Below are positions 33,225 to 41,305 of a stretch of DNA of 56,008 nucleotides, in pieces. The translations under genes and the position numbers were made by a program. Within the stretch, counting starts at the first letter, position 1, and each line of letters opens with the position of its first letter. The DNA comes from an uncultured Clostridia bacterium. GTDB taxonomy: Bacteria > Bacillota > Clostridia > TANB77 > CAG-508. The stretch spans positions 1 through 56,008 of the forward strand of contig CANQKT010000036.1 of the NCBI GenBank assembly GCA_947624525.1, read 5' to 3'. Under the pieces are notes generated by a model that had not been told where the DNA came from, made no database searches, and worked only from the letters and a program-made list of their open reading frames with translations.

Positions 33225-34385
33225 ATGAAAAAAGGAGCAAAAACAAAAGTTAGTAAAGCAATTGATAGTAAAGAAATGTTGCTAGCTATGGAAGAATTAG
33301 AAAAGGAAAATGGAATGGAACCGGGTAGTTTATTGGAGTCAATAGAAACAGCATTAATTACAGCATATAAGAGAGATTTTGATTCAACAGCAGATAATGT
33401 AAAAATAGTTGTAGATAAAGAAACTGGTGATTACCATGTATATGTAGAAAAAGAAGTTGTAGAGGAAGTTGAAGATGGAAATATTCAAATATCTCTAACT
33501 GATGCAAAAAAAATTAATAAAGCATTAGAAATAGGAGATACAGCACAAATTGAAATTATGCCTAAGAATTTTGGAAGAATAGCTGCAGGCACTGCTAAAC
33601 AAGTAATTATTCAAAAAATAAGAGAAGCATCAAGAGAATATTTATTTAATGAATTTAGTGATAGAAAAGGTGAGATAGTTTCTGGATTAATTCAAAAAGC
33701 TGATGGTGGAATTGTTATAGTAGATTTAGGACGACTTGAAGGAGTAATGCCTTTAAAAGAGCAAGTACCAACAGAAAAATATCATGTTAATGATAAAATA
33801 AGAGCCTATGTTTTAGATGTAGAAAAAGGTGCGAAAGGTTCACCACAAGTAATAATATCAAGAGCACATGCTGATTTCGTGAGAAAATTATTTGAACTTG
33901 AAATTCCAGAAATTTATGAAGGAGTTATTGAAATAAAGAGTGTTTCAAGGGATCCAGGTAGTAGAAGTAAAGTAGCAGTATATTCTCCAAATGAGAATAT
34001 AGATCCAGTTGGTTCTTGTGTTGGGCAAAAGGGAATTCGTATTCAAAATATAATAAATGAATTAGGTGGAGAAAAAATTGATGTTATTGAATGGAGTGAA
34101 GATCCAGCAATATATATATCAGCAGCTTTATTACCAGCTCAGGTTTTGGCTGTAGATATAAAGGAAGACGAAAAATTTGCACAAGTAATTGTTCCAGATG
34201 ATCAATTATCATTAGCTATAGGAAAATCTGGTCAAAATGCAAGATTGGCAGCAAAGTTGACAAATTGGAAAATTGACATAAAAAGTGAATCTCAGTTTAG
34301 AAAAATTCTTGAAGAGGCACAAAATGCTGAAGAAGATGATACTGAGGAAAGTGATGTTGAGGTTGAGGAAGTTGACAACATATAA
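33225..34385 (+). CDS. nusA: Transcription termination/antitermination factor NusA
   Basis: RNA polymerase-binding factor for pausing, termination and antitermination. The 386-aa protein has the N-terminal polymerase-binding domain (residues ~17-140), S1 domain (~148-215; KGEIVSGLIQKADGGIVIVDLG), and KH1/KH2 (~225-365; VGSCVGQKGIRIQNIINELGGEKIDVIEW and LAIGKSGQNARLAAKLT), then a short acidic tail (EEDDTEESDVEVEEVDN). It lacks the C-terminal acidic repeats of E. coli, as is usual for Gram-positives. A 15-residue Lys-rich N-terminal extension is slightly longer than typical. ATG 33225 follows AAAGGAGGAA. Confidence 0.97.
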   Translation: MKKGAKTKVSKAIDSKEMLLAMEELEKENGMEPGSLLESIETALITAYKRDFDSTADNVKIVVDKETGDYHVYVEKEVVEEVEDGNIQISLTDAKKINKALEIGDTAQIEIMPKNFGRIAAGTAKQVIIQKIREASREYLFNEFSDRKGEIVSGLIQKADGGIVIVDLGRLEGVMPLKEQVPTEKYHVNDKIRAYVLDVEKGAKGSPQVIISRAHADFVRKLFELEIPEIYEGVIEIKSVSRDPGSRSKVAVYSPNENIDPVGSCVGQKGIRIQNIINELGGEKIDVIEWSEDPAIYISAALLPAQVLAVDIKEDEKFAQVIVPDDQLSLAIGKSGQNARLAAKLTNWKIDIKSESQFRKILEEAQNAEEDDTEESDVEVEEVDNI

Positions 34386-34415
34386 TAAAATAGATAATAA
34401 AAGGGAGTGAATCTT

Positions 34416-34676
34416 TTGAAAAGTATACCACAAAGAACATGCATAGGTTGTAATGTAAAGAAAGATAAAAAAGATTTAATTCGTATAGTTAAGGATAATC
34501 AAGATAATATAAGCATAGATAGGACTGGAAAAGCAAATGGTAGAGGGGCATACATTTGCGACAATATTGATTGTCTTGAAAAGGCTATAAAAAATAAAAG
34601 AATAGAAAAGAGTTTTAAATTACAAATTGATGAAAGTATATATGAAAACTTAAGAAATTTAATAAATAACAAATAA
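34416..34676 (+). CDS. ylxR: YlxR family RNA-binding protein
   Basis: Small nucleic-acid-binding protein (DUF448) nearly always between nusA and infB; it has been linked to tRNA processing and gene regulation. The 86-aa protein has the signature PQRTCIGCNVKKDKKDLIRIV and GRGAYICDNIDCLEKA, here with four cysteines. The best start is TTG 34416, 8 nt after AAGGGAG; an upstream in-frame GTG at 34407 overlaps that SD. In many Bacillota a ribosomal L7Ae-like gene follows ylxR; here it is missing and infB begins directly. Confidence 0.93.
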   Translation: MKSIPQRTCIGCNVKKDKKDLIRIVKDNQDNISIDRTGKANGRGAYICDNIDCLEKAIKNKRIEKSFKLQIDESIYENLRNLINNK

Positions 34677-34694
34677 TAGATGGGGGTGAAATTA

Positions 34695-37600
34695 TTGGGT
34701 AAGATTAAAATACATGAAATTGCAAAAGAAGTAGGCTTAACCAGTAAAGAAATAATTGAAAAGGCAAAGAGCTTGGGAATTGAGGTTACTAGTCACTTAA
34801 GCTCAGTTAGTGAAGAACAGGCTATTAAAATAAAAAATAGTCTTGGAGGAAGTGCTAGTAAATCAAATAAAATTTCTGATTCTAGAAAAACTATTGAATC
34901 AGACAAAAATGCTAAATTGAATAAGTCTAGTAATTCTAAGAAAGCAACAAAATCAAGTGAAAATGGAAAATTTGATAAAAATGAAAAGCCTAAAAAGGTT
35001 AAAGATGATAAGAAAAATGCAACTCCTGTTATAATAAGAAGAGAAGTAATTATTACAGATGAGAATAAGAAAGCCGAGGAAAAGCCTAAAAATAATAGAA
35101 GTGATGTTGGTTTTGTGGAAAGAAATAAAAATCAAGATTACAATATAGTTTATAGAAATAAAACTACTAAGCCAATGACTTTTAGCGAATTGTTTGGAAT
35201 TAAAGATACTAAAAAAGCAAAAACAGAAACAAAACAAGAAGCAAAGGTAGATGAAAAATCTGAAGTATCAAAAAGTAATTCATTAGAAGAAAAGAATAAA
35301 AATATAGATATATCAAAAAATATAGAGAATACAAAGACTATTGAAGAAAACGAAACAAACATTAATAATAATGGTAATAAGTCAGTAGTAAATGTAGAGG
35401 GGAATGTAAATAACATTAAAGAAAAAGTTGAGAAAAAAGAAAATAATGTAATTGAAAAAAATATTGATAAAAAGGAGAAAACAGAATTAACTGAAAATAA
35501 AAATATGGAGCAAACGGTAAAAAAAGAAATAAATAATAATGGATACAAAAGAAATGATAATTATAATCAAAATAGAAATAATTATGACAACAGAAATAGA
35601 TATAATCAAGATAATAAAAATAACAGAGATAATAAATTTAATAATAAATATCAAAACAACAGAAATAATTACAACAATAATGGCTATAATAATAACGGTT
35701 ATAATAATCAAAGAAATAATGGTGAAAATGGATTTAATAGAAACCCTAATAATAGATTTCAAAAAGGTGGATTCAATAATAGAAATGACTTTAATAGAGG
35801 AGACATTGGTAGAAATGGAAGACCTCTTGATGAGAAAGGAATTGATAAAAATATAAAAGATATAATGTCTACAGAGGTTGTTGAAAAGGAATCTCAAAGA
35901 GATTATAATAGCAGATCAATAGATAAGGAAAAACAAATTAAGTTTGAAGAAAATAAGGGAAACAAGAAAAATAATAAGTCTAAGAAAAATGGTAGATTTG
36001 AAGATTTTGATGGTGGAAAACTAAAAGGTTTAAAACAAGTAAATCAATTATCAAATATGTTTGATGATCAAGATGGTGGAATGTTAGACTATTACGATTT
36101 ATCAAGTGGAAGAGTTAAGAAAAATAAAAAGAAGGCAAATAAAAATGAAGAAAGTGGCTCTAAACAAAAAATATTTGAATTAAAAGAAATTACTATTCCA
36201 GAGAAAATCACAGTAAAAGATTTAGCTATGGAATTAAAGAAAACAAGTAGTGAGGTTATTAAAAAGTTATTTGGTTTAGGAATTATGGCAACAATTAATA
36301 ATGAAGTTGATTTTGATACAGCATTTTTAATAGCTTCAGAATTTGGAGTTACTGCTAATAAAAAAGAAATTGTAAATGAAGAAGATATTTTATTTGATGA
36401 ATCTGAAGATAAAGAAGAAGATTTAAAACCAAGACCACCAGTTGTTGTTGTTATGGGACACGTAGATCATGGTAAAACATCATTATTAGATGCAGTAAGA
36501 AGCACAAATGTTATTGAAGGAGAAGCAGGAGGAATTACACAACATATAGGTGCATACAAAGTTAATATAAATGGTAGAGAAATTACTTTCCTAGATACAC
36601 CAGGACATGAGGCATTTACAAGCATGAGAGCAAGAGGTGCTCAAATAACAGATATTGCGATTCTTGTAGTTGCTGCAAATGATGGTGTTATGCCTCAAAC
36701 TATTGAAGCTATAAATCATGCTAAAGCTGCTAATATTCCAATCATAGTTGCTGTAAATAAAATTGATTTACCAGAAGCTAATGTTGAAAAGGTAAAACAA
36801 GAACTAATGCAATATGATTTAGTTTCAGAAGAATGGGGAGGAGACACAATATTTGTTCCTATTTCTGCTAAAAATAAAATCAATATTGAAAATTTATTAG
36901 AAATGGTGTTATTAGTTGCTGATATGCAAGAGTTAAAAGCAAATCCAAATAAACAATCTAAAGGTGTTGTAATTGAAGCAAGACTAGATAAAGCAAAAGG
37001 ACCTATAGCATCTGTTCTAGTCCAAAGAGGTACTTTGGATGTTGGTGATACAGTTGTTGTTGGAACATCAATTGGTAGAATAAGAGCAATGAAAAATGAT
37101 AAAGGTCAAAATGTAAAAGAAGCAGGTCCTTCTACACCAGTAGAAATCATGGGATTAACAGAAGTTCCAGAGGCTGGAGATACTTTCTATGAAGTAAAAA
37201 ATGAAAAAATGGCTAAACATTTAATTGAAAAGAGACGTGCTCAAGAAAGAGAAAAATTATTAACTTCAAATACAGTAACTTTAAGTAATTTATTTGAGAA
37301 AATGGCTAATGAAAACTTAAAACAATTAAACTTGATAGTAAAAGCAGATGTTCAAGGTTCTGCAGAAGCGGTTAAACAGTCATTAGAAAAACTTTCAAAT
37401 GATGAAGTTAAAGTAAAAGTTATACACTCTGTTGCAGGAGGAATTAATGAATCTGATGTTCAACTTGCAAAAGCTGCAGGAGCAATTATAATAGGCTTCA
37501 ATGTACGACCAGTGGGTGCTGCAAAGGAATTAGCTGAAAGAGAAGGCGTAGAAATGAAAATGTATTCTATTATATATCAAGCAATTGAAGATGTAGAATC

Positions 37601-37925
37601 TGCAATGAAAGGAATGCTTGACCCAGTATATGAGGAAAAAATAATTGGTAATGCTCAAGTAAGGCAAACCTTTAAAGTTTCAAGTGTAGGAACCATAGCA
37701 GGATGTTATGTTCTTGATGGAAGAATAGAAAGAAATGCAGGAGTTAGAGTTATTCGTGATAGTGTTGTAATTCATGAAGGTAAGCTTGCATCCTTAAAAC
37801 GTTTCAAAGATGATGTTAAAGAAGTTACAAAAGGCTTTGAATGTGGTGTTCAAATCGAAGATTACAACGATATTAAAGAAGAAGATATTATTGAAGCTTT
37901 TATAATGGAGGAAGTAAAAAGATAA
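34695..37925 (+). CDS. infB: Translation initiation factor IF-2 with long Asn-rich linker
   Basis: GTPase that places initiator tRNA on the 30S subunit. The start is TTG 34695 ([14 protein letters not shown]), 6 nt after GGGGGTG; ATG 34680 overlaps the SD. At about 1076 aa it is longer than typical (700-900) because of residues ~60-490: a Lys/Asn/Glu-rich stretch and then an Asn/Arg/Tyr-rich block (~280-375; repeats such as [13 protein letters not shown] and [13 protein letters not shown]). A second IF2-N domain (~497-550; [22 protein letters not shown]) is followed by the GTPase (GHVDHGKTS ~590, [12 protein letters not shown]), and domains II-IV are intact. Coupled to ylxR by an 18-bp gap. 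Confidence 0.97.
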   Translation: MGKIKIHEIAKEVGLTSKEIIEKAKSLGIEVTSHLSSVSEEQAIKIKNSLGGSASKSNKISDSRKTIESDKNAKLNKSSNSKKATKSSENGKFDKNEKPKKVKDDKKNATPVIIRREVIITDENKKAEEKPKNNRSDVGFVERNKNQDYNIVYRNKTTKPMTFSELFGIKDTKKAKTETKQEAKVDEKSEVSKSNSLEEKNKNIDISKNIENTKTIEENETNINNNGNKSVVNVEGNVNNIKEKVEKKENNVIEKNIDKKEKTELTENKNMEQTVKKEINNNGYKRNDNYNQNRNNYDNRNRYNQDNKNNRDNKFNNKYQNNRNNYNNNGYNNNGYNNQRNNGENGFNRNPNNRFQKGGFNNRNDFNRGDIGRNGRPLDEKGIDKNIKDIMSTEVVEKESQRDYNSRSIDKEKQIKFEENKGNKKNNKSKKNGRFEDFDGGKLKGLKQVNQLSNMFDDQDGGMLDYYDLSSGRVKKNKKKANKNEESGSKQKIFELKEITIPEKITVKDLAMELKKTSSEVIKKLFGLGIMATINNEVDFDTAFLIASEFGVTANKKEIVNEEDILFDESEDKEEDLKPRPPVVVVMGHVDHGKTSLLDAVRSTNVIEGEAGGITQHIGAYKVNINGREITFLDTPGHEAFTSMRARGAQITDIAILVVAANDGVMPQTIEAINHAKAANIPIIVAVNKIDLPEANVEKVKQELMQYDLVSEEWGGDTIFVPISAKNKINIENLLEMVLLVADMQELKANPNKQSKGVVIEARLDKAKGPIASVLVQRGTLDVGDTVVVGTSIGRIRAMKNDKGQNVKEAGPSTPVEIMGLTEVPEAGDTFYEVKNEKMAKHLIEKRRAQEREKLLTSNTVTLSNLFEKMANENLKQLNLIVKADVQGSAEAVKQSLEKLSNDEVKVKVIHSVAGGINESDVQLAKAAGAIIIGFNVRPVGAAKELAEREGVEMKMYSIIYQAIEDVESAMKGMLDPVYEEKIIGNAQVRQTFKVSSVGTIAGCYVLDGRIERNAGVRVIRDSVVIHEGKLASLKRFKDDVKEVTKGFECGVQIEDYNDIKEEDIIEAFIMEEVKR

Positions 37926-37934
37926 TTGTTTGGA

Positions 37935-37961
37935 GAAATTTGGGGACGTTCCTTAAATTTC
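37935..37961. repeat. Family C short repeat, copy C3 (inverse orientation)
   Basis: GAAATTTGGGGACGTTCC then TTAAATTTC; the reverse complement equals C1/C2. Between infB and rbfA. Confidence 0.75.
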
Positions 37962-37989
37962 CTTCAAATGAGGAAATGAGAGGTGGAAA

Positions 37990-38340
37990 ATGGCTAAGAA
38001 TGAGGCTCGTTTAAATAGAATCAATGAGGAGTTAAGGAAAGAACTTAGTAATATTTTGGCATATGAATTAAAAAATCCTAATATAACAGGAATGTTGAGT
38101 GTTACAAAGGTAAAAATTACTCCAGATTTCAAATATGCTAAAGTATATGTTAGTATTTTAAATTCTAAAAACGTGGATAAGACTATGGAAGGTTTAAAAG
38201 AATCTGCTGGTTTTATTAGAAGTAAAATTGCAAAGGATATTAATTTAAGAATTACACCAGAGTTAGTTTTTGAGATAGATGATTCTTTAGAATATGGAGC
38301 TAGAATAGATAAAATTTTAAACGATTTAAAAAATAAATAG
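37990..38340 (+). CDS. rbfA: Ribosome-binding factor A
   Basis: 30S assembly and cold-response factor of KH-like fold. The 116-aa protein has the family N-terminus RLNRINEELRKELSNILAYELKNPNI and the segment VSVTKVKITPDFKYAKVYVSIL (here SVTKVKITPDFKYAKVY) plus LRITPELVFEIDDSLEYGARI. ATG 37990 follows AGAGGTG. In the operon it lies between infB (after repeat C3) and nrnA (after the conserved leader motif). Confidence 0.96.
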   Translation: MAKNEARLNRINEELRKELSNILAYELKNPNITGMLSVTKVKITPDFKYAKVYVSILNSKNVDKTMEGLKESAGFIRSKIAKDINLRITPELVFEIDDSLEYGARIDKILNDLKNK

Positions 38341-38349
38341 AATGAATTT

Positions 38350-38395
38350 GGTTTATAGGTATATCCATTAAAAACCTAAATTTCAATATAAGGAA
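38350..38395 (+). promoter_or_regulatory. Conserved leader motif, copy 2 (before nrnA)
   Basis: GGTTTATAGGT (38350-38360), ATATCC (38361-38366), A-rich, CCTAAAT (38375-38381), AAGGAA (38390-38395). The flanks GAATTT / AAATTTC can extend the pairing and differ from the ATAAC / GTTAT flanks of copy 1, suggesting compensated changes. Confidence 0.5.
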
Positions 38396-38406
38396 TGTTA
38401 TGAATA

Positions 38407-39366
38407 ATGACTTTAGATAATATTTTAGAGGAGATAAATAAGGCTAAATCAATAGTGATATTAACTCATGAAAACCCAGATGGTGATGCTGTGGGAAGTA
38501 GTTTAGCTTTGTATAATGCACTAAAAGAATATGGAAAAGAAATTGTAGATATTATTATACCTGAATATTCAAGATGTTTTGAATTTTTACCTGGATCAAA
38601 AGATATAAAAAAGGAAAGTAACATAGAAAGTTATGATTTGGCTATTTCTTTAGATGCTGCTACAATAAAAATGCTTAATGGTTGGTCAAAATATTTTGAA
38701 AAAGCTAAAAAGAGTATTGTAATAGATCACCATGGTACAAATACCATGTATGGTGATATAAATTTTGTTAATCCAGATGCTCCTGCATGTAGTCAAATAT
38801 TGATAGTAGTCTTACAATATTTTAATATGGAAATTACTAAAGATATTGGAACTTGTATTTTAACAGGTATTATAACAGATACGGGAGGATTTAAATATCA
38901 AGGAACTAATGTTGAAACATTTGAGTTCGTAGCTGAGCTGTTAAATAAAGGTGTAAATGTTTCTAAAATTTATAGAAGAGTTTTAGATATTACTACTAGA
39001 ACAAGTTTTGAATTAAGAAGAATTGCAGAGTCTAGATTGGAATTTTTCTATGATGATAAGGCTGTTTTTACATATATTACCTTAGAAGATGAAGAGAAAG
39101 TACATAGTGAGACAGGTGATCATGAGGGAATTGTTAATATTGGTAAATGTATTGAAGGTGTTGAGGTTTCAGCTTTTGTTAGGGAATTGAAAGACGGTAA
39201 GGGCTGGAGAGTTTCTTTGAGGTCAAATGAGTATGTTAATGTGTCTGATGTGGCCTTGTTGTTTGGGGGTGGAGGACATCCTCGTGCAGCTGGGTGTACT
39301 ATTCAGGGAGATTTGCAACATGTGAAGGATAAGATTATGAATGAGGTTAAGGTGTATTTAAAATAG
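38407..39366 (+). CDS. nrnA: NrnA-type DHH/DHHA1 oligoribonuclease and pAp phosphatase
   Basis: Degrades 2-5-nt RNAs and dephosphorylates pAp; it replaces Orn in Bacillota. The 319-aa protein has the DHH phosphoesterase motifs: THENPDGDAVGSS (motif I), SLDAA, IDHHGTN (motif III, giving the name), GIITDTGGF (motif IV), and DHHA1 with GGGGHPRAAG near the C-terminus. ATG 38407 is 12 nt after AAGGAA; an overlapping ATG at 38400 gives only six codons (MNNDFR). It follows rbfA and precedes truB by 16 bp, the standard order. The conserved leader motif lies just upstream. Confidence 0.94.
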   Translation: MTLDNILEEINKAKSIVILTHENPDGDAVGSSLALYNALKEYGKEIVDIIIPEYSRCFEFLPGSKDIKKESNIESYDLAISLDAATIKMLNGWSKYFEKAKKSIVIDHHGTNTMYGDINFVNPDAPACSQILIVVLQYFNMEITKDIGTCILTGIITDTGGFKYQGTNVETFEFVAELLNKGVNVSKIYRRVLDITTRTSFELRRIAESRLEFFYDDKAVFTYITLEDEEKVHSETGDHEGIVNIGKCIEGVEVSAFVRELKDGKGWRVSLRSNEYVNVSDVALLFGGGGHPRAAGCTIQGDLQHVKDKIMNEVKVYLK

Positions 39367-39382
39367 TTTTTTGGAGAAAAGA

Positions 39383-40282
39383 ATGGATGGAATCATAATT
39401 ATAAATAAGAGAAAAAATTGTACATCTCATGATGTTGTTTATGAGGTAAGGAAATTGTTTGGAAAAAAAGTTGGACATACTGGAACATTGGATCCAAATG
39501 CTACAGGTGTGTTGCCTATTTTAATTGGAAAAGGAACAGAGCTTTCTCAGTTTTTGATTAATCATGATAAAAAGTATATTGCAATTGTTAAATTAGGCGT
39601 AAGGACAGATACTGCTGATGTTGAGGGAAAAGTTGCTGAAGAGAAAGAGGTTAATTTAAGCTATTTAAATGAAAAAAATATAAAGAGAATTTTAAAAAAT
39701 ATGGTTGGTAAACAAATGCAAACTCCTCCTATGTATTCTGCTATAAAGGTTCATGGAAAGAAATTGTATGAGTATGCAAGAAGTGGAAAAACTGTGGATG
39801 TTCCAGAACGTGAAATTGAGATTTATGATTTGGAATTGTTAAACTTTGATGTAAAAGAAAAGACAATTACATTTGAAATATATTGTTCAAAAGGTACTTA
39901 TGTGAGGACAATTTGTGAAAAATTGGCAGAGAATTTGGGTACTTTAGGGTATATGCTAGAATTGAAAAGAACTATGGTAGGAGAATTTTTGATAGAAGAT
40001 GCTATTACGATAGATGAGTTGAAGGAAAATTTTCATGATCAGGTGTTTTTAAAAGATAAAGTTATTGGGATAGAGGAATTTTTTAAAAATAGTCCTAGTG
40101 TTATTTTAGATGAGAGAAAGCTAAAATTATTTTTGAATGGGGTTATGATAAGTCAAAGTATTGATAATGGAATAGTAAGAGTTTATGATGGTAGCAGTTC
40201 GTTCATTCGGAGTGGGAGTTTGTATGAGTGGAAAGTTGAAAAGAAAGATTATTTTGTGAGGGATTCAGGTGCCTGCAATTAG
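39383..40282 (+). CDS. truB: tRNA pseudouridine(55) synthase
   Basis: Makes pseudouridine 55 in the T loop of tRNAs. The 299-aa protein has the catalytic region VGHTGTLDPNATGVLP (Asp in LDP), KKYIAIVKLGVRTDTADVEG, QTPPMYSAIKVHGKKLYEYAR and SKGTYVRTICEKLA. Start ATG 39383 is 6 nt after GGAG; TTG 39371 is unlikely. The final codons (SGACN and TAG) lie inside the left arm of palindrome A5, so the natural end was probably replaced or extended by the insertion. Last gene of the rimP operon; ribF, often next, is not here. Confidence 0.96.
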   Translation: MDGIIIINKRKNCTSHDVVYEVRKLFGKKVGHTGTLDPNATGVLPILIGKGTELSQFLINHDKKYIAIVKLGVRTDTADVEGKVAEEKEVNLSYLNEKNIKRILKNMVGKQMQTPPMYSAIKVHGKKLYEYARSGKTVDVPEREIEIYDLELLNFDVKEKTITFEIYCSKGTYVRTICEKLAENLGTLGYMLELKRTMVGEFLIEDAITIDELKENFHDQVFLKDKVIGIEEFFKNSPSVILDERKLKLFLNGVMISQSIDNGIVRVYDGSSSFIRSGSLYEWKVEKKDYFVRDSGACN

Positions 40283-40375
40283 CAAGTGAATATAAGAATC
40301 CTGTAAATGTCGGAAGTATATTAACATTCCAACATTTACAGGATTCTTATATTCACTTGCTAATTGCATGGGCAC
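40269..40375. repeat. Family A palindrome, copy A5 (coreless, 36-bp perfect arms)
   Basis: Arms 40275-40310 and 40332-40367, 36 bp, perfect, extended by GTGCC/GGCAC. The loop has GGAAGTATATTAACATTCC only. The left arm differs from A4 at five or so positions, and each change is matched in the right arm. It supplies the truB stop codon and ends 21 bp before the -35 of the GT8 operon promoter; possibly acts as terminator between the two operons. Confidence 0.9.
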
Positions 40376-40395
40376 CCGTTATAATAAATTTTTCG

Positions 40396-40424
40396 TTGCA
40401 AAAAAAAACATTATAGTATATAAT
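40396..40424 (+). promoter_or_regulatory. Sigma-A promoter of the GT8-PlsC operon
   Basis: TTGCAA (40396-40401), 17-bp spacer, TATAAT (40419-40424). Confidence 0.85.
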
Positions 40425-40454
40425 AACATAGAAATAAAAAAAGAGGGGAAAAGA

Positions 40455-41282
40455 ATGGTAAATGTACTTTTATGCGGAAATAAAAAGGTTTTTGATGGAG
40501 CCTTAACAGAACTTATATCAATGACTAACAGGACTAAAGATGATATAACATGTTATATTTTTACAATGGATGTTTCAAGATTAAATTCCGAATACGTCTC
40601 AATTACAGATGAACAAATTGAATTTTTAAATCAAGTTGTAAAATCAAAAAACAAAAATAATAAAGTAATAAAAGTAGATGTAACAGATTTATATGAAAGA
40701 GAATTTGGCAATTGTAAAAATGAAAATGCCTATTGTACACCATATACATTGTTAAGATTATTAGCTGATTTGATTCCAGACATTCCAGATAAATTACTAT
40801 ATTTAGATATAGACATAATGATTGGTGATGATATATCAAAGTTATATAATATAGATATTACAGATTATGAATACGCAGCAGTAAAAGAAAAATATGGGTG
40901 TTGGCTTATAAGACCAGATTACATAAATGCAGGAATGTTATTACTAAATATGAATAAAATTAAAGAAACTGGATTATTGGAAAAGGCTAGGAACCTAATA
41001 AAAAATAAAAAAATGTTATTTGCAGATCAAGATGCCATTTTTAGGTCAACTAAAAAGAAGTTATTACTTCCACGTAAATTTAATGAACAATCCAAATTTA
41101 ATAGGAAAGATACAGTTGTATGTCATTTCTGTAAAAGACTTATGTTTTTACCATATCCTCATACAGAAAATTTCAAGCAATGGAATATTAAAGAAATACA
41201 TGAAGTTTTGAAATGCTATGCATTTGATGATGATTTAGAGGAATATTTAAAGTTAAAAGAAGAATATTGTTCGACTAAATAA
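40455..41282 (+). CDS. Glycosyltransferase family 8 protein
   Basis: Retaining glycosyltransferase that moves a sugar from a nucleotide-sugar. The 275-aa protein has the GT-A fold markers of GT8: PYTLLRLLADLIPD, the metal-binding DxD in LLYLDIDIMIGDD (~residue 120), INAGMLLLNMNKI, and FADQDAIF. The start is ATG 40455 after GAGGGGA; a longer frame begins inside palindrome A5 and is rejected. It is the first of three genes, followed 23 bp later by a GT8-PlsC fusion and then a PlsC gene, which points to glycolipid or lipid-linked polymer synthesis (inference). Confidence 0.88.
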   Translation: MVNVLLCGNKKVFDGALTELISMTNRTKDDITCYIFTMDVSRLNSEYVSITDEQIEFLNQVVKSKNKNNKVIKVDVTDLYEREFGNCKNENAYCTPYTLLRLLADLIPDIPDKLLYLDIDIMIGDDISKLYNIDITDYEYAAVKEKYGCWLIRPDYINAGMLLLNMNKIKETGLLEKARNLIKNKKMLFADQDAIFRSTKKKLLLPRKFNEQSKFNRKDTVVCHFCKRLMFLPYPHTENFKQWNIKEIHEVLKCYAFDDDLEEYLKLKEEYCSTK

Positions 41283-41305
41283 ATTTGAAGATAAGGGGAA
41301 ATAAA

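Noticed and set aside
35150..35897. Antisense and +1 open frames opposite the infB linker
   Set aside because: Ile/Phe/Ser-rich products are the shadow of the AAT/AAA-rich linker codons; no SD or promoter.
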